Positions 24,124-36,135 are shown, numbered from the stretch's first letter. The stretch is 64,000 bases of DNA from Impatiens glandulifera (GCF_907164915.1 NC_061866.1:45928370-45992369); one strand, 5' to 3'. Made by a program: numbers and translations. The notes: generated by a model from the letters alone, not told the origin.

Positions 24124-26020
24124 TAAGTTAATCTCGGTTCTTTATTGATCAAATTGAGAATTTGCTATTCAGGTTCATTTTTATTGATCAAACTGAAATT
24201 GGATGATTATATTTTAGTTTCAGCAACTGTTTATTACTTCTAAGTATTTTTTCTAAAGTGTTTGTATCATATTTGTTGGGTTTGTGGTGTTTCTAACAGG
24301 TTTTTCCAGTACAACATATTTGGTACACAACATGTTAACATATTTTGTGGATTTGTTATCATCCTGGATTGGGATGATGCAGTTGTTGGCTTTAATGAGA
24401 TATGAATCTTGATTTTGATTAACATGGATGAAAGGAGGAGTCTTTCAAATATAGTTATGACATGTTGCTTTCCTTCATTCAAAACATGGTTGTGTCCTTT
24501 TATAAACTGGTTTGCTCATATTGTAATATATTAATTATTATTAATTTGTTTTATTTATTATTTTTCTATAAATAAACAAAAAAATATAATGTGTGTGAAT
24601 TTTTATATTCGACCGGGTAGTTATATTCAATAATTAAGACTCTAGTATCTATTTGATAAGAGGCTTTTTAATTCAAATTGGGTCGGAGATTTGAGATCGA
24701 TTTTAAAAAATAATAATAATAAATTATACGGACTCTATGCAAAATAATAAAATAAGTAATTTAGTTTTAAAACAATAAAGTGGATTCTAAACTATTTTCA
24801 AATAAACTCAAACGGTATAAATAAAATATAGATGAAAATTCATTCAATTTAACATAGTTTTTTTTTGGGAGTTATAATTTAATGTTGAGGAGCGAGAAGA
24901 AAACAAAAAATATATTGTTTGTTTTGTGAGTTATATATCTGAAAGAAATCTGACACAGTAGTCAGATGATCATATAGGACAATTTCAGTTAATTTTAATG
25001 TTAATACTCATATCTTTGGGTTTTTTGGTTTTTGTGAGGGTTTGAAAAAAATAAAAACAATCATGTTTGATAAAGTTTTTTAAAAAACTTAAAAAAATTT
25101 TTTACGCGTGTATAGAGAGGATGCAGTTCTATTTACCTAATATATATATTACATCTTCTATTTGAAATTTCATGTGAGTTTACATGATAATAACCTAAAA
25201 CATCAAATAAACATGTCTGATCTTGCAAAATCAGTATTGATTGCTCTTTAGTCACTGTTGAAACTAAATCAATTAGTCATACTCATTAATTGTTAAAAAT
25301 GTAATTGAAAACCACATTTTTAAAAGTTATTGCTAAGTAAATGTTTAATTCGAGTTTCAATATTTACAATAAAATTTAATAGTCATTATTAAATCCAATA
25401 AAGTAAACATCAAACCAAAAAGACAACACTTTTTTTCTTCTCATAATAGAAATTACATGTTCTGTAATTCTAAGTTAAGAGCAAAAACAAATAGAGATAT
25501 TTGGCAAACAATCAAACAAACTAAACATGATAAACATAAATTCTTAATTAGGGTTTATATATGTATAATGAAGTAAAACATTCAAACAAAACAAACTTGA
25601 TAGGCAAAGATACTTAATTAAAGTTTTATGTGTACAATGAAGTAACATCAAATTAGAGAGACATACATGTTGTATTTTTATTTTTCTTATTATAGAAACT
25701 TATAAAAAAAACAAACAAAGATACTTGGTAAAACAATTAAAACAAATATTATATATTTTTTTAATTTAAATTTCTTTATAGAACAAGCATTTTCTTTACC
25801 ATTATTCACGAAATCACAATGAGCAAGGTTTTTTCTCTTTCTTTGATGCTTTAAGGTAGTTTTCAAATTGGATGTAAAGATTTCTAATGTTTTGATTGGA
25901 TGTGCTCTGAGCTTAAGAGTGAAAAACATGTTTTACTTGTGTTTTTGTGAACAATTTATTATGCATATTATTTTCTGCTTCTTCTTTTTTAAACAATCTT
26001 TTTTTTTCAATTAAATTAAT
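24124..26020. other. AT-rich intergenic DNA, no gene seen
   Basis: Low-complexity AT-rich sequence. Part of 24124-24500 may be the next ERO1 intron. Minus-strand open frames of 70-79 codons here have no recognisable domain. Confidence 0.55.
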
Positions 26021-26185
26021 AATGTTTTTAAAAAAGAAACAAGAAAAACAGGAAAGAAAAGTGGAGCATCAAATAAAGGAAAAGAAATTGAGACTACTTC
26101 TCATATAGAAAATATGGACTCTGAAGAGTTTGGAAGGCAAATGGATGGAACAAATATCATCCTTGCGCAATTAAGATTAAAATAA
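26021..26185 (+). other. Unidentified open segment, possible exon remnant
   Basis: About 54 codons without an ATG, ending at TAA 26183-26185. The composition is lysine/glutamate-rich (KKSGASNKGKEIE, then MDSEEFGRQMDGTN), unlike the surrounding AT noise. It may be the last exon of a lost gene or a transposase tail. No family was recognised. Confidence 0.2.
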
Positions 26186-26279
26186 TTAATAATCTTATTT
26201 ATTATTTTCATTTTGTTGCAAAGAGAGATGTAATGAATATTTCAAATCTAGTTTTTAGATGTCCCAATTATCATACTAA

Positions 26280-26770
26280 TAAAAAACTAAGAAACTAAGA
26301 AACTAAGGTTTCTTATCTCTAAGAAACTAAGGTTTCTTATCTCTCGTAAAGTTAACCACCAACCTCAAACATATTTTCAGATGTCTTTTATCCATAGACG
26401 AATCAATCACCAATCTCAATCAATCTTCAATCTCGTGCCCTTATGATTCTTTGTTACTGGCCCTATTACCTTAGCAAACCACATTCAAATCACACTTTCA
26501 CACGTCTCTTATCTCCCGAAAAACTGACCGCTGATCTTAATCGATCTTTAACCTCACGACCTCACACTTTCACACCTTGGTCAAATATCTGATTCATATG
26601 TTTTTAACCACCAATATCTCATTTGTTACCATCTCTAATCTCTCAACAAACTATCCACCAATCTCAATGTCACCAACCTCTTATTTCTCAACAAACTAAC
26701 CACCAAATCTAATTGATCAATCATCTCATCATTTTACCCACACTTTCGCAAACCAACATTGTTTCTTCAT
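26280..26770. repeat. Degenerate short repeats around TTTCTTATCTC and ACCAATCTCAAT
   Basis: The phrase aactaaggtttcttatctct occurs twice in direct succession (about 26301 and 26325). It is followed by four or so degenerate units combining TCTTATCTC, AACTAACCACC and AATCTCAATC words at spacings of roughly 100-130 bases. No coding sense. Confidence 0.45.
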
Positions 26771-26949
26771 AAAAAAAAAAAAAATTTATAAAAATTATAA
26801 TAATTTAAATGTTGCAAATATTGCCTGTATCATGTACCCTACACACTTTAACGTCTAGTTAGCAAAATGTTACTGATTTATATTTATAATTTTATATACA
26901 TGACTATTAATTCAAAAAAAAAAAATCACTAAATTCACAATAAAAAAAT

Positions 26950-27760
26950 CATTCCCTAACCTCTAAAGAAACAAACTTATAAGATAATAAAAAAATATGT
27001 TACAAGTTCATCTGCACCTACACGGTAATTAGTTACATGTTCAACTTATATATATATGGTATTTTTTATTTAAATATTCTTATTTTTCTCTCACAAATGT
27101 GTCAAAATAGTGAAAATAGTATTTTTTTTAATTATTTTTTAAAGATGTGTCAAAATAGTATGAAGAAATATGTAAAATTTATGACAACTGAACCAATGCA
27201 TGCCCCGCTTGACTGTCTGGGTCCTAGATGGAACCGCAAAGTTTCTACACATTGTATATTGATTTATAATTAGAGATGGATCTAAAAAAAGAGTTGACTT
27301 AAACTTGAACAAAAATAATTTATTATTTAAGTCTATATATATATATCCCAACTGCCAACTATAAATTATTTTATTCTGCATATTTTTTAATTCAACATAT
27401 CTCTTTTTTCAATATCTTTTTTAAACCTTAACTTTAATTTCTAGAAGTTTTGTGTCGGATCTATATTATGGCTTAAGTTCAAAAAAAATAATGTATAAGT
27501 GTGACATAAGCTCTTAATTTCTTAAAATTTTCAATTTAATTTATTATTTATTTATATAATTTTTAAAAAACAGCAAAATTTACATTATTCACTCGTTTTC
27601 TATATAATTTTTCCTTTATTTTCTTTAACTCATCATAAATTCATTTTAAACACACCATAATTCTAAATTTTGGATTCGTCTCTACACAGACTAAGACCTT
27701 ATATCGGATTCAAGCCTAGACCCAAGGATGCCAAAAACGGTGTCATTTTGCGTAGGGGTG
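26950..27760. repeat. Diverged CLE-unit tail (unit E), CLE part not found
   Basis: Text at 27095-27290 (tgtgtcaaaatagtgaaaat, then caaaatagtatgaa, later ttataattagagatggatct) and at 27690-27760 (agaccttatatcggattcaa) parallels 13370-13560 and 14065-14125 of unit A. The unit is diverged and no CLE motif was found near it. Confidence 0.5.
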
Positions 27761-28371
27761 AATCTACGTTAAGGCCGAGTGGGTTCAAGCCCACCCAAAA
27801 AAATTTTACGCTAAAAAAGTGACATAGCCTTCTAATTTTTTTTATTTTTTAAAAATTAATTAGTTATTTATTTTTCTAATTATCAATAATAGGTAAACCA
27901 TATGCTAATCTACCACTTTCATTCATAAATTTCTCAAAAAATAATTTAAATAGTAGTCTAATCTTTTATACTGTTTCTTATCTACTATAATATTATCTCT
28001 TTGTCTCAAATATAAAATTTACTTATAAAAAACAAATCTAGAGAGCAACATCTATAAATTAAACTGTATCATAAATTATATTCCCTACAAATTTATAAAT
28101 TAATCACTATTTTCAAATTAAGATTGATCAGCAATTAATTAATTAATTATTTTTATCTCTCTGATTACAAGTTGATAGGACAGGTCTTACAGAGTATATG
28201 CATGCACCATACATTTATGATTTAGTATTATCAATCAAAGCCATAAATGGAATCCCATGAAACTTTATTTGATTATATATAAGATAGATAATAAACACAT
28301 TATACAATTTTTTGAGCTTATTTAACTATATATAATTTGATAATTTTGTTCATACTTCCTTGACAAAGCGG

Positions 28372-28635
28372 CTAAGTCTCTGTAAGTGGTTGATTGTCGT
28401 GGTGCTTAGGATCTGGCCCTCCTGGTGCCACCCTTTCAATATCTTTGTCCAAAGATTGAAAATCGGTCTTACCTTTGTGATTCTCCTCCCATTCAGATAG
28501 TTGAAACCCATATTTTCGTGAAAGGATATGACTATCTGGTGTCATAGTCATAGCCTGACCGAAGTCTATTGTGAGTATCAAACTTATCACCACCATCATC
28601 AAGATGAGAGCTCTTGATAATCCGAAATTTGTCAT
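28372..28635 (-). CDS. CLE (CLAVATA3/ESR-related) signalling peptide precursor, intact
   Basis: Encodes an 87-residue single-exon precursor, typical for the family. Residues 1-28 form a signal peptide (MTNFGLSRA followed by a run of Leu, Ile, Met and Val), directing secretion. Residues 29-66 are a polar variable domain. Residues 67-78 are the CLE motif RVAPGGPDPKHH, followed by a 9-residue tail and TAG. The motif resembles the RVSPGGPDPQHH type of CLE5/6-like peptides; in this family the prolines at positions 4 and 7 are usually hydroxylated and the cleaved 12-mer binds CLV1/BAM-type LRR receptor kinases. The start ATG is chosen because it precedes the hydrophobic leader, and it lies about 65 bases after a TATAAATA box. 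It is the only undamaged copy of four in this window. The exact CLE subgroup is an inference. Confidence 0.93.
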   Translation of the reverse strand: MTNFGLSRALILMMVVISLILTIDFGQAMTMTPDSHILSRKYGFQLSEWEENHKGKTDFQSLDKDIERVAPGGPDPKHHDNQPLTET

Positions 28636-28697
28636 AGTGTTTGTATAGATATGAAAAGGGATTTTGTTTTATAAGATATTTAGAATGAAGTTGAAGT

Positions 28698-28705
28698 TAT
28701 TTATA
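28698..28705 (-). promoter_or_regulatory. TATA box of the intact CLE gene
   Basis: The minus strand reads CACTATAAATAACT about 65 bases upstream of the ATG. It is conserved in three copies, including the two pseudogene units A and D. Confidence 0.7.
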
Positions 28706-30449
28706 GTGAAAAAAATAGTAGAAGCCAGCTAATAGTATTAATAGTGTTTGTTATTAAAAATAAGTAGAGGCCTACACATGGATAAGATTGTGTGAATATG
28801 TAATAAGACTTTTGTTCATATAAGGATTGTGTGAATCTACAAGTTATAAGTTTGTTTGGTTTAAAAAATAATTCTAACCAAATGCATAATTATATAAGAC
28901 TAATGTATTTTTTTTTTTTCATTTAACACAAAATCCTATAAGAATTTTTTTTATCTTTTAAACAAAGTTAAACATTTTTTTTTTATTAATCTCTAATATT
29001 ACCAGCATCAACAACACCTTCACTTTTGAGTCAAATCATGATAAAAAAACTTAGCAAAATCATCTAGTTTTATTTTAAAATATTCTTATTTTTCTATGAT
29101 TTATAAAAATAGATGTGTCAAAATAGTGATGAGAGTCAATTTTTTTTATAAGACTAGTCAAAATAGTATGAATTATAATGTAAATTAGTGACAAATGAAC
29201 TTTGACCCTGTGTGTTCTGGTTGGAACCAGAAAATGTTTACATATTTAATGTATTTTAAATTGTTTACATGTATCATTGGTCTAAAGTTTATAATTAGAG
29301 ACTGATCTACATATTGGCATACTAAACTAAAAATAAAAAAACAATATTACTTGTTATGCCGGTATATATTCCAATAATTATATTTATTGTATAGTATTAA
29401 TGTAACAAAAAAATAATTAAATCACACTTTCAGTTTGATTCTCTCTCAAATTATATATTACTTTTTTCTTTTAAAAACATTTAAAACCTATTTTAAGTTT
29501 TTCTACTATTTTTAAAATTTTCCTTTAATTCTAATTCTAGATCCTTTCTTAGTCTCATAATATTAATGAAATGTACAATTTTAATGTACAATTGAAAAAG
29601 TTGACAAATGAACTTTTAAAATTTGGAACCAATAAAATTATGATGGTTGTGGTTTGTAATTCAATTCTTGTTTTATTGTCAAATCTAAAAATTATCTAAA
29701 TTTGATCTTAAATTTTTGTATTTTTTTCCTACTATTGATTTTTTAATAAAATGACACGAAACCTTTTTCTCCAAAAAAAAATAATAATAATATATCAATC
29801 AAAAATAAAAAATGAAATATCAAGAATACCCTTAGGCCTAATTTATTTTAATTTATTCTTATAAGAGGGCCGGTCTAAACAGAAACCCAGCAAAAAAACT
29901 AATATTAACAAAAAGAAGTGCAGCCCAAACGTCAAAATGAGACCTTATACCATATTTAATGCCTAGACCAAATGATGCTAAAAACTGCGTCACTTACCGC
30001 CTCAAAAGTAGAAAAATTTTAATGTGTGTTTGGTTAGTCTGGAATTAGTATTAGAATTTGAATTGTAGGGTTTAATTTTAATTTTTAATTTAAGTAAACT
30101 TTTTAATATTAAGAATTGAAATTATAATTTTAATAAAATTTAATATAATGTAATTTTATAGTTTTCAATTCCATTATTTTTAGGTCAGAATTGTAATTTC
30201 AATTTTTTTTTATGCTTTTCCAAATGCGTATGATTAATAATGTTATTATTATTATTATGTTTTCTAAGATTCATTTAGAAAATACATCAAAGTTGTCGGG
30301 AATATAAATATTAAAATAATATATAATACAATCCTAAGAGAGAAAATTGTGAACTATAAAACAAAATTACGTCCAAAGACACGATAACTGGACTAAGTAG
30401 GTGAGAAAAGTGTGAACGCAAAAGAGATGCGGTAATTAGTGCAGAAGAG

Positions 30450-30996
30450 AGCCAAGGAGAGAAAACGATGATATCATGCACCATATAATTATGATTTAGT
30501 ATTACCTATTAAAGCCATGATTTAACATTACTAATTAAAGCCATATATGTGTGCAAATAAAATTCCATGAAACTTGATCGGATAATATATAACATAGATA
30601 ATTAATCCCATCATACAATTTTGTGAACTTATTTAACTATACATAATTTGATTGATTTTGACGGCTAAGTCTATTTCGATGGTTGATTAATATCGTGATG
30701 CTTAAAATTTAGTTCTCCTCGTGTCAATCTTTGAGTATGTATGTCTAAGCACTAAAAATCGACATTACTTATGTGATTCTTCTACTATTTAGTTAGTTAG
30801 AATCCATATTTTCATAAAAGGACGTGGCTCTATAATATTCTAGCCTGATCGAAATTTATCATCGCCACAATCACAATAAAAGCTCTTGATAATCTTAGAT
30901 TTGTCATCACGTAGGAAAAGTAAAGTCACCTACTAATATTAATTAATTTATTATTAAAAAATAAAGAAAATAAATAAAAAGTGATATGGTCTACAC
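30450..30996. repeat. CLE-bearing duplication unit C, left part
   Basis: Shares the CLE 3' flank text (gcaccatataattatgattt, cccatcatacaatttt) and the decayed CLE copy C. It is interrupted at 30996 by a hAT-like element; the unit resumes at 34467 (tacttatgaat, then gaatccacaagttatattg) and runs to about 35040. Confidence 0.65.
30665..30907 (-). pseudogene. CLE precursor, copy C, decayed
   Basis: Aligns along its length with the intact CLE gene: ATG at 30905-30907 with MTNL, a leader with CATCGCCACAATCACAATAA on the plus strand, and a TAG at 30665-30667. Several frameshifts and stops break the frame. The motif region now reads RLTRGELNFKHH, so the core PGGPDP is lost and only the terminal HH and the NQPS tail remain. 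The most diverged copy, and a clear pseudogene. Confidence 0.8.
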
Positions 30997-31848
30997 TAGG
31001 GCTGCAAATGAGTCGAGCTCGAACCAGCTTGAGCTCAACTCGATTTAGTATTTTTTAGCTCGACTCGAACGAGTTTATAAATTTGAGTTCGAACTCGAGC
31101 TCGACTATTAAACTACAAGCTCGGTTCGGCTCAAAAAGCTTGACTATATTTAAATTTTTAAACTCAAGCTCGAGCTTGAACTCAAATCATTATTTTCAAA
31201 ATGAAAATATCAAACTTTTATACATATTTCAATATTTAAAACATATTTTAAAATAAAAATATGAAACAATCATAAATATTCAAAATTTTAAAAATGATAG
31301 TCCAAACTCAAAAACATCACACCACCATTATTAATCAAAATTATAAAACATAAAATTTTAAACTTAAAGTACAAAATAATATAAATTGTTTGAACATTCA
31401 ATATATTAATTTTTTTAAGTTTTTCAAGCATAACACGTACTTACCTACAACCAATAATATAAAATGTTCAAGCTTAAAAATATTAATATAAAAATATGTT
31501 AAAAAAATATTTAAAATTTAACTTATACATTAAGAAATAGATACTGTCAACAAAATATTAGACATGTTTTATGTTAAATATTATTATATATATTTAAACT
31601 ATTTGACTGCAAATATAACAAGAATTTATTAACTTATTTATAGCTTGAATCTACTCATTTTTTTTTTATATATTATCAATCTTATAAATTCATTTTTCCT
31701 CTCAACATATTATATATAATATATATACAATCATTTTTTTTATCCCTTCATATTATATATAAAATATATACTAACATTTCTTTACTTTTTATTATATATA
31801 ATATATTAACATTTTCCTTTATCTTTTTCAATATAATATATAATATAT

Positions 31849-32648
31849 GAGTAATGACAGGAAAGCGGGGGCCGAAAGTCCGCGAAAATAGAATATTCCC
31901 TTTTAATTACTGAATATTCTCTCTTTTTATTAATTAATTTCTAACTCTATCTCTACTAACTAATTTATCCATATTCTCGATTAATTATTTCACTCATTTC
32001 TTTAATATTTATTATCTCTCATTTAACTTTAACTTTAATTGGTAAAATAAAATATAATGTGTTGTATTTATTAATTATTTTTTTCGCTAAACCCTAATCT
32101 TTAACTCTTAAACCCTAAATCCTAAACCATAAATCCTAAACCCTAAACCTTAAATCATAAACCCTAAACTCTATACCCTAAATCATAAACCCTAAACTCT
32201 CTTTTTATTTATTCTTTATGCCCTCTTTTTTTCTTTTTCTTATTATTTTTTTCTATTGACTTATTAATATTTTTTTAGTTTTATTACTTATAAATGTTTA
32301 TCTAATATTTCTATTCTCACGATTAATCATTTTCTAATTAATTAATTTGTTTGATAAATTCATAATTCAACTAAATAAAAATAAGAGATATTATTTAGGG
32401 TTTAAAATTTAGGGTTTAGAGTTTATGATTTAAATAAATTAATTAGAGAGGATAGAGATAAATTAATTAATTAGTAAGAGAGATAAACTAATTAATTTAT
32501 ATAGACAATAGAGATAAATTAATTAATAAGAAGAGGGAGAAATTAATTAATAAAGGAGAGAGAAATTAATTAATAAAATGAGAGAATATTCTGTATTTTA
32601 AAAGAATATTCTATTTTCGCGGACTTTCGGCGGCCCTCCTATCATTTT
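31849..32648. mobile_element. Fold-back MITE 1 with telomere-like words
   Basis: Ends are GAGTAATGACAGG at the left and, inverted, CCTCCTATCATT at the right. Inside these, long inverted arms contain GGCCGAAAGTCCGCGAAAAT against ATTTTCGCGGACTTTCGGC and GAATATTC on both sides. The left arm holds about ten degenerate CCCTAAA units (32090-32200); the right arm holds TTTAGGG units (32395-32430). No coding sequence. Confidence 0.75.
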
Positions 32649-32698
32649 AACATTTTTTTATCTCCTTCAATATTATATAACATTATATAATATATAAT

Positions 32699-33540
32699 GA
32701 GTAATGATAGGGAACGCGGGGCCGCGAATGTCAACACGGAATATTCTCTCTGCCTCTTCTAAGAATTAATTAATTTATCTTTCTTTCTCTCTCACTAATC
32801 AATTAATTTATCTCACTATAACTATAGTTTATTTAAATCCTAAACTCTAAACCAAACTCTAAACTCTAAATCTTAAACCCTAATTAATATTTCTATTAAA
32901 CCCTAAACCTTAAACTCTAAATCCTAAACCCTAATTAATATTTATATTAAGGTTAGTTTAGTTGAATTATGAATTTATCAAAAGAAATGAGTGAAAAAAA
33001 TTAATTTATTAATAATTAGTCACCAATTGTGGAGAGAAAATAATTAACGTGAGAATAGAAATATTAGATAAATATTTATAAATAATAAAACTAAAAAAAT
33101 ATTAATAAGTCATTACAAAAAAATAATGAGAAAAAGAAAAAAGACTGCATAAAGAATAAATAAAAAATATTTGATAAATAAAGGAATTGAAAAGTCATAA
33201 AAATATAAAAAAATAAAAAAGATAAATTCATAATTTAACTAAACAATAGTATTAATTAGGATTTATAATTTAGGGTTTAGGATTTAGGGTTTAAAATTTA
33301 GGGTTTAGAGTTTAAAATTTAGAAATTAGAGTTTAGTGAAAAAAGAAATTAATTAATAAATATAAGTTATAAAGTGTTGAGTTATTTTACCAGTTAAATG
33401 AGAAATAATAAATATAAAAAAAAATAGTGAAATAATTAATCGTGATAATAGGATAAATTAATCAAATATTCGATGTTTAAAGGAATATTCTATTTTTGCT
33501 GACATTCGCGGCCCCATATTCGTGTTCCCTATCATTACTC
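32699..33540. mobile_element. Fold-back MITE 2 with telomere-like words
   Basis: Terminal inverted repeats GAGTAATGATAGGGAAC and GTTCCCTATCATTACTC are perfect, followed by GGGGCCGCGAATGTC on both strands. The arms again carry CCCTAAA-type words at 32830-32945 and TTTAGGG-type words at 33250-33330. It is the same family as MITE 1, lying 50 bp from it. The flanks are AT-rich, so the target duplication cannot be fixed. Confidence 0.8.
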
Positions 33541-35572
33541 TATATATAATATACTAATTATTATATCCTTATTTACTCTTTGTTTTCTATCATTAATCCA
33601 ACCCAAATATATATTTAAAATCATTATATATCAACCCTAATATAAATTAAAAAACCTTATATATAATAGTGTTTCTATATTTCATGCTTATATATATATA
33701 ATATAAAACAGTGTTTTTCTATATTCATACTATAAGCATAAGTTTCTCATAATACAAAAAGAAATCAAATTTATCTATACTAGAAGTGAAAATAGATAGA
33801 TTTTAATTTACCTATAAACCTTGTGAATGAATGAGAAAAATATTGTAGAAGAAATATAATATGAAAAATTGAATCAACTTATTATCAATGAGTAAAAGAA
33901 ATAGTAAAGACGGAAAAAGAAGAAAAATATGAAATAGTGAAGAAGAATAAGAAGAAGATGAAATAGTGAAGAAGAAGATAAAATGGTGAAGAAGATGAAA
34001 TAGTGAAGAAGAAGATGAAATGGTGAAAAAGAATAAGAAGATAAGAAGAAGATGAAATAGTGAAAAAGAAGAAAATGAAATGGTGAAGAAGAAGTTAAAA
34101 TGGCAATGAAGAATAAGAAATTGTGAAGACGGAAGAGAAAGAAGAAAAAGAGACTACAAATTAGTGTTTTGCTTTAAATTATAATAATATGGATTGGGCC
34201 TATTATATGAGCTTTGAAAAGAAAGAGAAAAAATAAATATTGTTATAAATTTTAATATTAAATAAATAAAAATATATATTATATTCTCAGGCTCGAAAAA
34301 GTTCGACAAGTCATCGAGCAAGCATTATATGAGCTCAAGTTCGGCTCGAATATTAAACGAGCTGGCTCGAGCTCGGCTCGAACTCGATTAAAGTCAAGCT
34401 CAAGCCGAGCTTTGATCGAGCGGCTCGCGTGTAGCTCACGAGATACTTGACTCATTTGCAGCCCTAGTCTACTTATGAATGAACAACATGATATGAATCC
34501 ACAAGTTATATTGTTGTTGGGTTTGAAAAATAATTCTAGGAACTTAAATAATTATATAAAATTTGAGGTATTTTTCTATTCATTCAATACAAATCCTATT
34601 AAGATTTTATTTATTATTATTATTTTTTTAAGATGTGAATATTTTTTTTATTAATATTCTCCTATTATAAGAAGGTACATAAATCTCTATTCAACACAAA
34701 ATTTATTACTTATTTCCTTTATTTTTAGAAACATGTTAAATAATATTTGGATGTTTTATTATTATTTAAGTTTGAATTTGGATATTTTTAACTTAATCTA
34801 AATATTTAAACTTTATTAACTTTAGTTATTTGAGAAAACAAAATTTCAAACAAATATAAGCTAAAATTTAGATTTTGTTTTTAACCTAATAATCTCAAAC
34901 TTCGCAAAATCACAGCCATTAGCAACAATATAGTGACGGTATTATATTTTCCAACCAATTTTCTAACTTTAAATTATTATTAAAGATCTTAACATTTTTT
35001 ATATTTAGTTATCTTTACTTTATATAAAATCATAAAATATATTTTCTCAAATAGTAGTCTAATCTTCTTTACTATTACTTATCTCCTATAATATTATCCC
35101 TTCTATTTGTATTCTTATAATATATAGAAAATATATTTTCAAATAAATAGTAGTATAATCTTCTTTATTATTATTATTTATTTTACTATAATATTATCTC
35201 TTGTATGTCTCAAATATAAAGTTTAATTAAAAAAATAAAAAATAGAGATTATTCTAGAGAGAGCAAAATCAATAAATTGAACCCTATAATCAAATTTATT
35301 TTCACTCTGAAATTGTCCTTCAAATTATAAGATATTGCAAGTTAACCGATTAATCATTATTTTAAAATTGAGATTCAGTGATTTTTTATTCTTTTTTCAT
35401 CTCTGCAATTTAATAGTTCATATCAATGTCTTATAGAGTATATGCATGCACAATAAAATTATGATATAATATTAACAATAAAATCTATACATGCATGTAA
35501 ATAAGATTCCATGAAACTGATGATATATAAGAAATATATTTAAACCCCATTATTCAATTTTGTGAACTTATT

Positions 35573-35646
<74 letters not shown>

Positions 35647-35678
35647 GATTAATTTTGTTCATGTTTCTTAAAAAGCAG

Positions 35679-35949
35679 CTAAGTCTCTTTCTGTGGTTGA
35701 CTTTTGTTGTGTTGAGGGTTTGGCCCTCCTGGTGCCACTCTTTGAGTATCTTTGTTCATGAATTGAAAATCGGTATTACTTTTGTGATTCTCCTCTCATT
35801 CAGATAGTCCAAACCCATATTTTCGTGAAAGAACGTGACTCTCTAGGGTCATAGTCTGGTCGAAGTCTATTGTATATTGTAAGTATCAAATTCACCATCA
35901 TCATCACCATCACCACGATGAAAGCTCCTTATAATCTGAGATTTGTCAT
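35679..35949 (-). pseudogene. CLE precursor, copy D, nonsense and frameshift lesions but CLE motif kept
   Basis: The ATG at 35947-35949 reads MTNL; the seventh codon is TAA where the intact gene has TCA. A 7-bp insertion in the leader region shifts the frame, and the variable-domain SEW is now SE followed by TGA. Downstream the frame is clean and ends in QRVAPGGPNPQHN plus a nine-residue tail and TAG. The motif differs from copies A and B at three places (D to N, K to Q, H to N) but still matches the CLE consensus. The TATA element at 36019-36026 is preserved. A pseudogene as it stands. Confidence 0.85.
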
Positions 35950-36018
35950 AACTCATTTAAATATATAAATATGAAAAGAGAGAAGATTTTGATGAGATGT
36001 TTAGGATAAACTTCAAGC

Positions 36019-36026
36019 TATTTATA
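36019..36026 (-). promoter_or_regulatory. TATA box of CLE copy D
   Basis: The minus strand reads TATAAATA, at the position homologous to the TATA box of the intact gene. Confidence 0.55.
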
Positions 36027-36135
36027 GTGAAAATAAGTAGAAGACACATAATATAGTGTTAAATATTAATAGTGTTTCTTATTAAAAAGAAAAATGAAAA
36101 AAATAGAGACCTACACGTGGGTAGAGTCGGATTGA

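Larger units (their letters stand above)
27960..30010. repeat. CLE-bearing duplication unit B, intact reference copy
   Basis: Carries the intact CLE gene at 28372-28635, its TATA box and about 1.3 kb of upstream text shared with units 0 and A, ending in the GGGCCGGTCTAAACAGAA block at 29870. No transposon interrupts the unit. A region at 30013-30250 that follows has MITE-like ends (TGTTTGGTTAG and TTTCCAAATGCG), but they are too weak to call. Confidence 0.75.
30997..34466. mobile_element. hAT-like transposon, 3.47 kb, containing two MITEs
   Basis: The terminal inverted repeats begin TAGGGCTGCAAATGAGTC at both ends. Flanks gtctacac (30989-30996) and gtctactt (34467-34474) fit an 8-bp target duplication with two changes, and the uninterrupted site is seen in paralogous units (cctacacatgg at about 13051 and 28770). 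The subterminal zones contain CGAGCTCG-type words; a GAAGAAGATGAAATAGTG-rich stretch lies at 33890-34130. It is the same family as 14509-15878, opposite orientation. No transposase was found; it is enlarged by the MITEs at 31849 and 32699. Confidence 0.8.
34467..36135. repeat. CLE units C (right part) and D
   Basis: 34467 to about 35040 completes unit C; about 35040-36135 is unit D with CLE copy D and its TATA box. The Ctct-tgtctcaaatataaa phrase that opens units A and B is present at about 35200. A (TA)n tract of about 65 bases at 35576-35642 lies in the CLE 3' flank. Confidence 0.6.

Noticed and set aside
32090..33330. CCCTAAA runs as a telomere or old chromosome fusion point
   Set aside because: The words are degenerate, few, and lie inverted within the arms of two MITEs, so they belong to the element.
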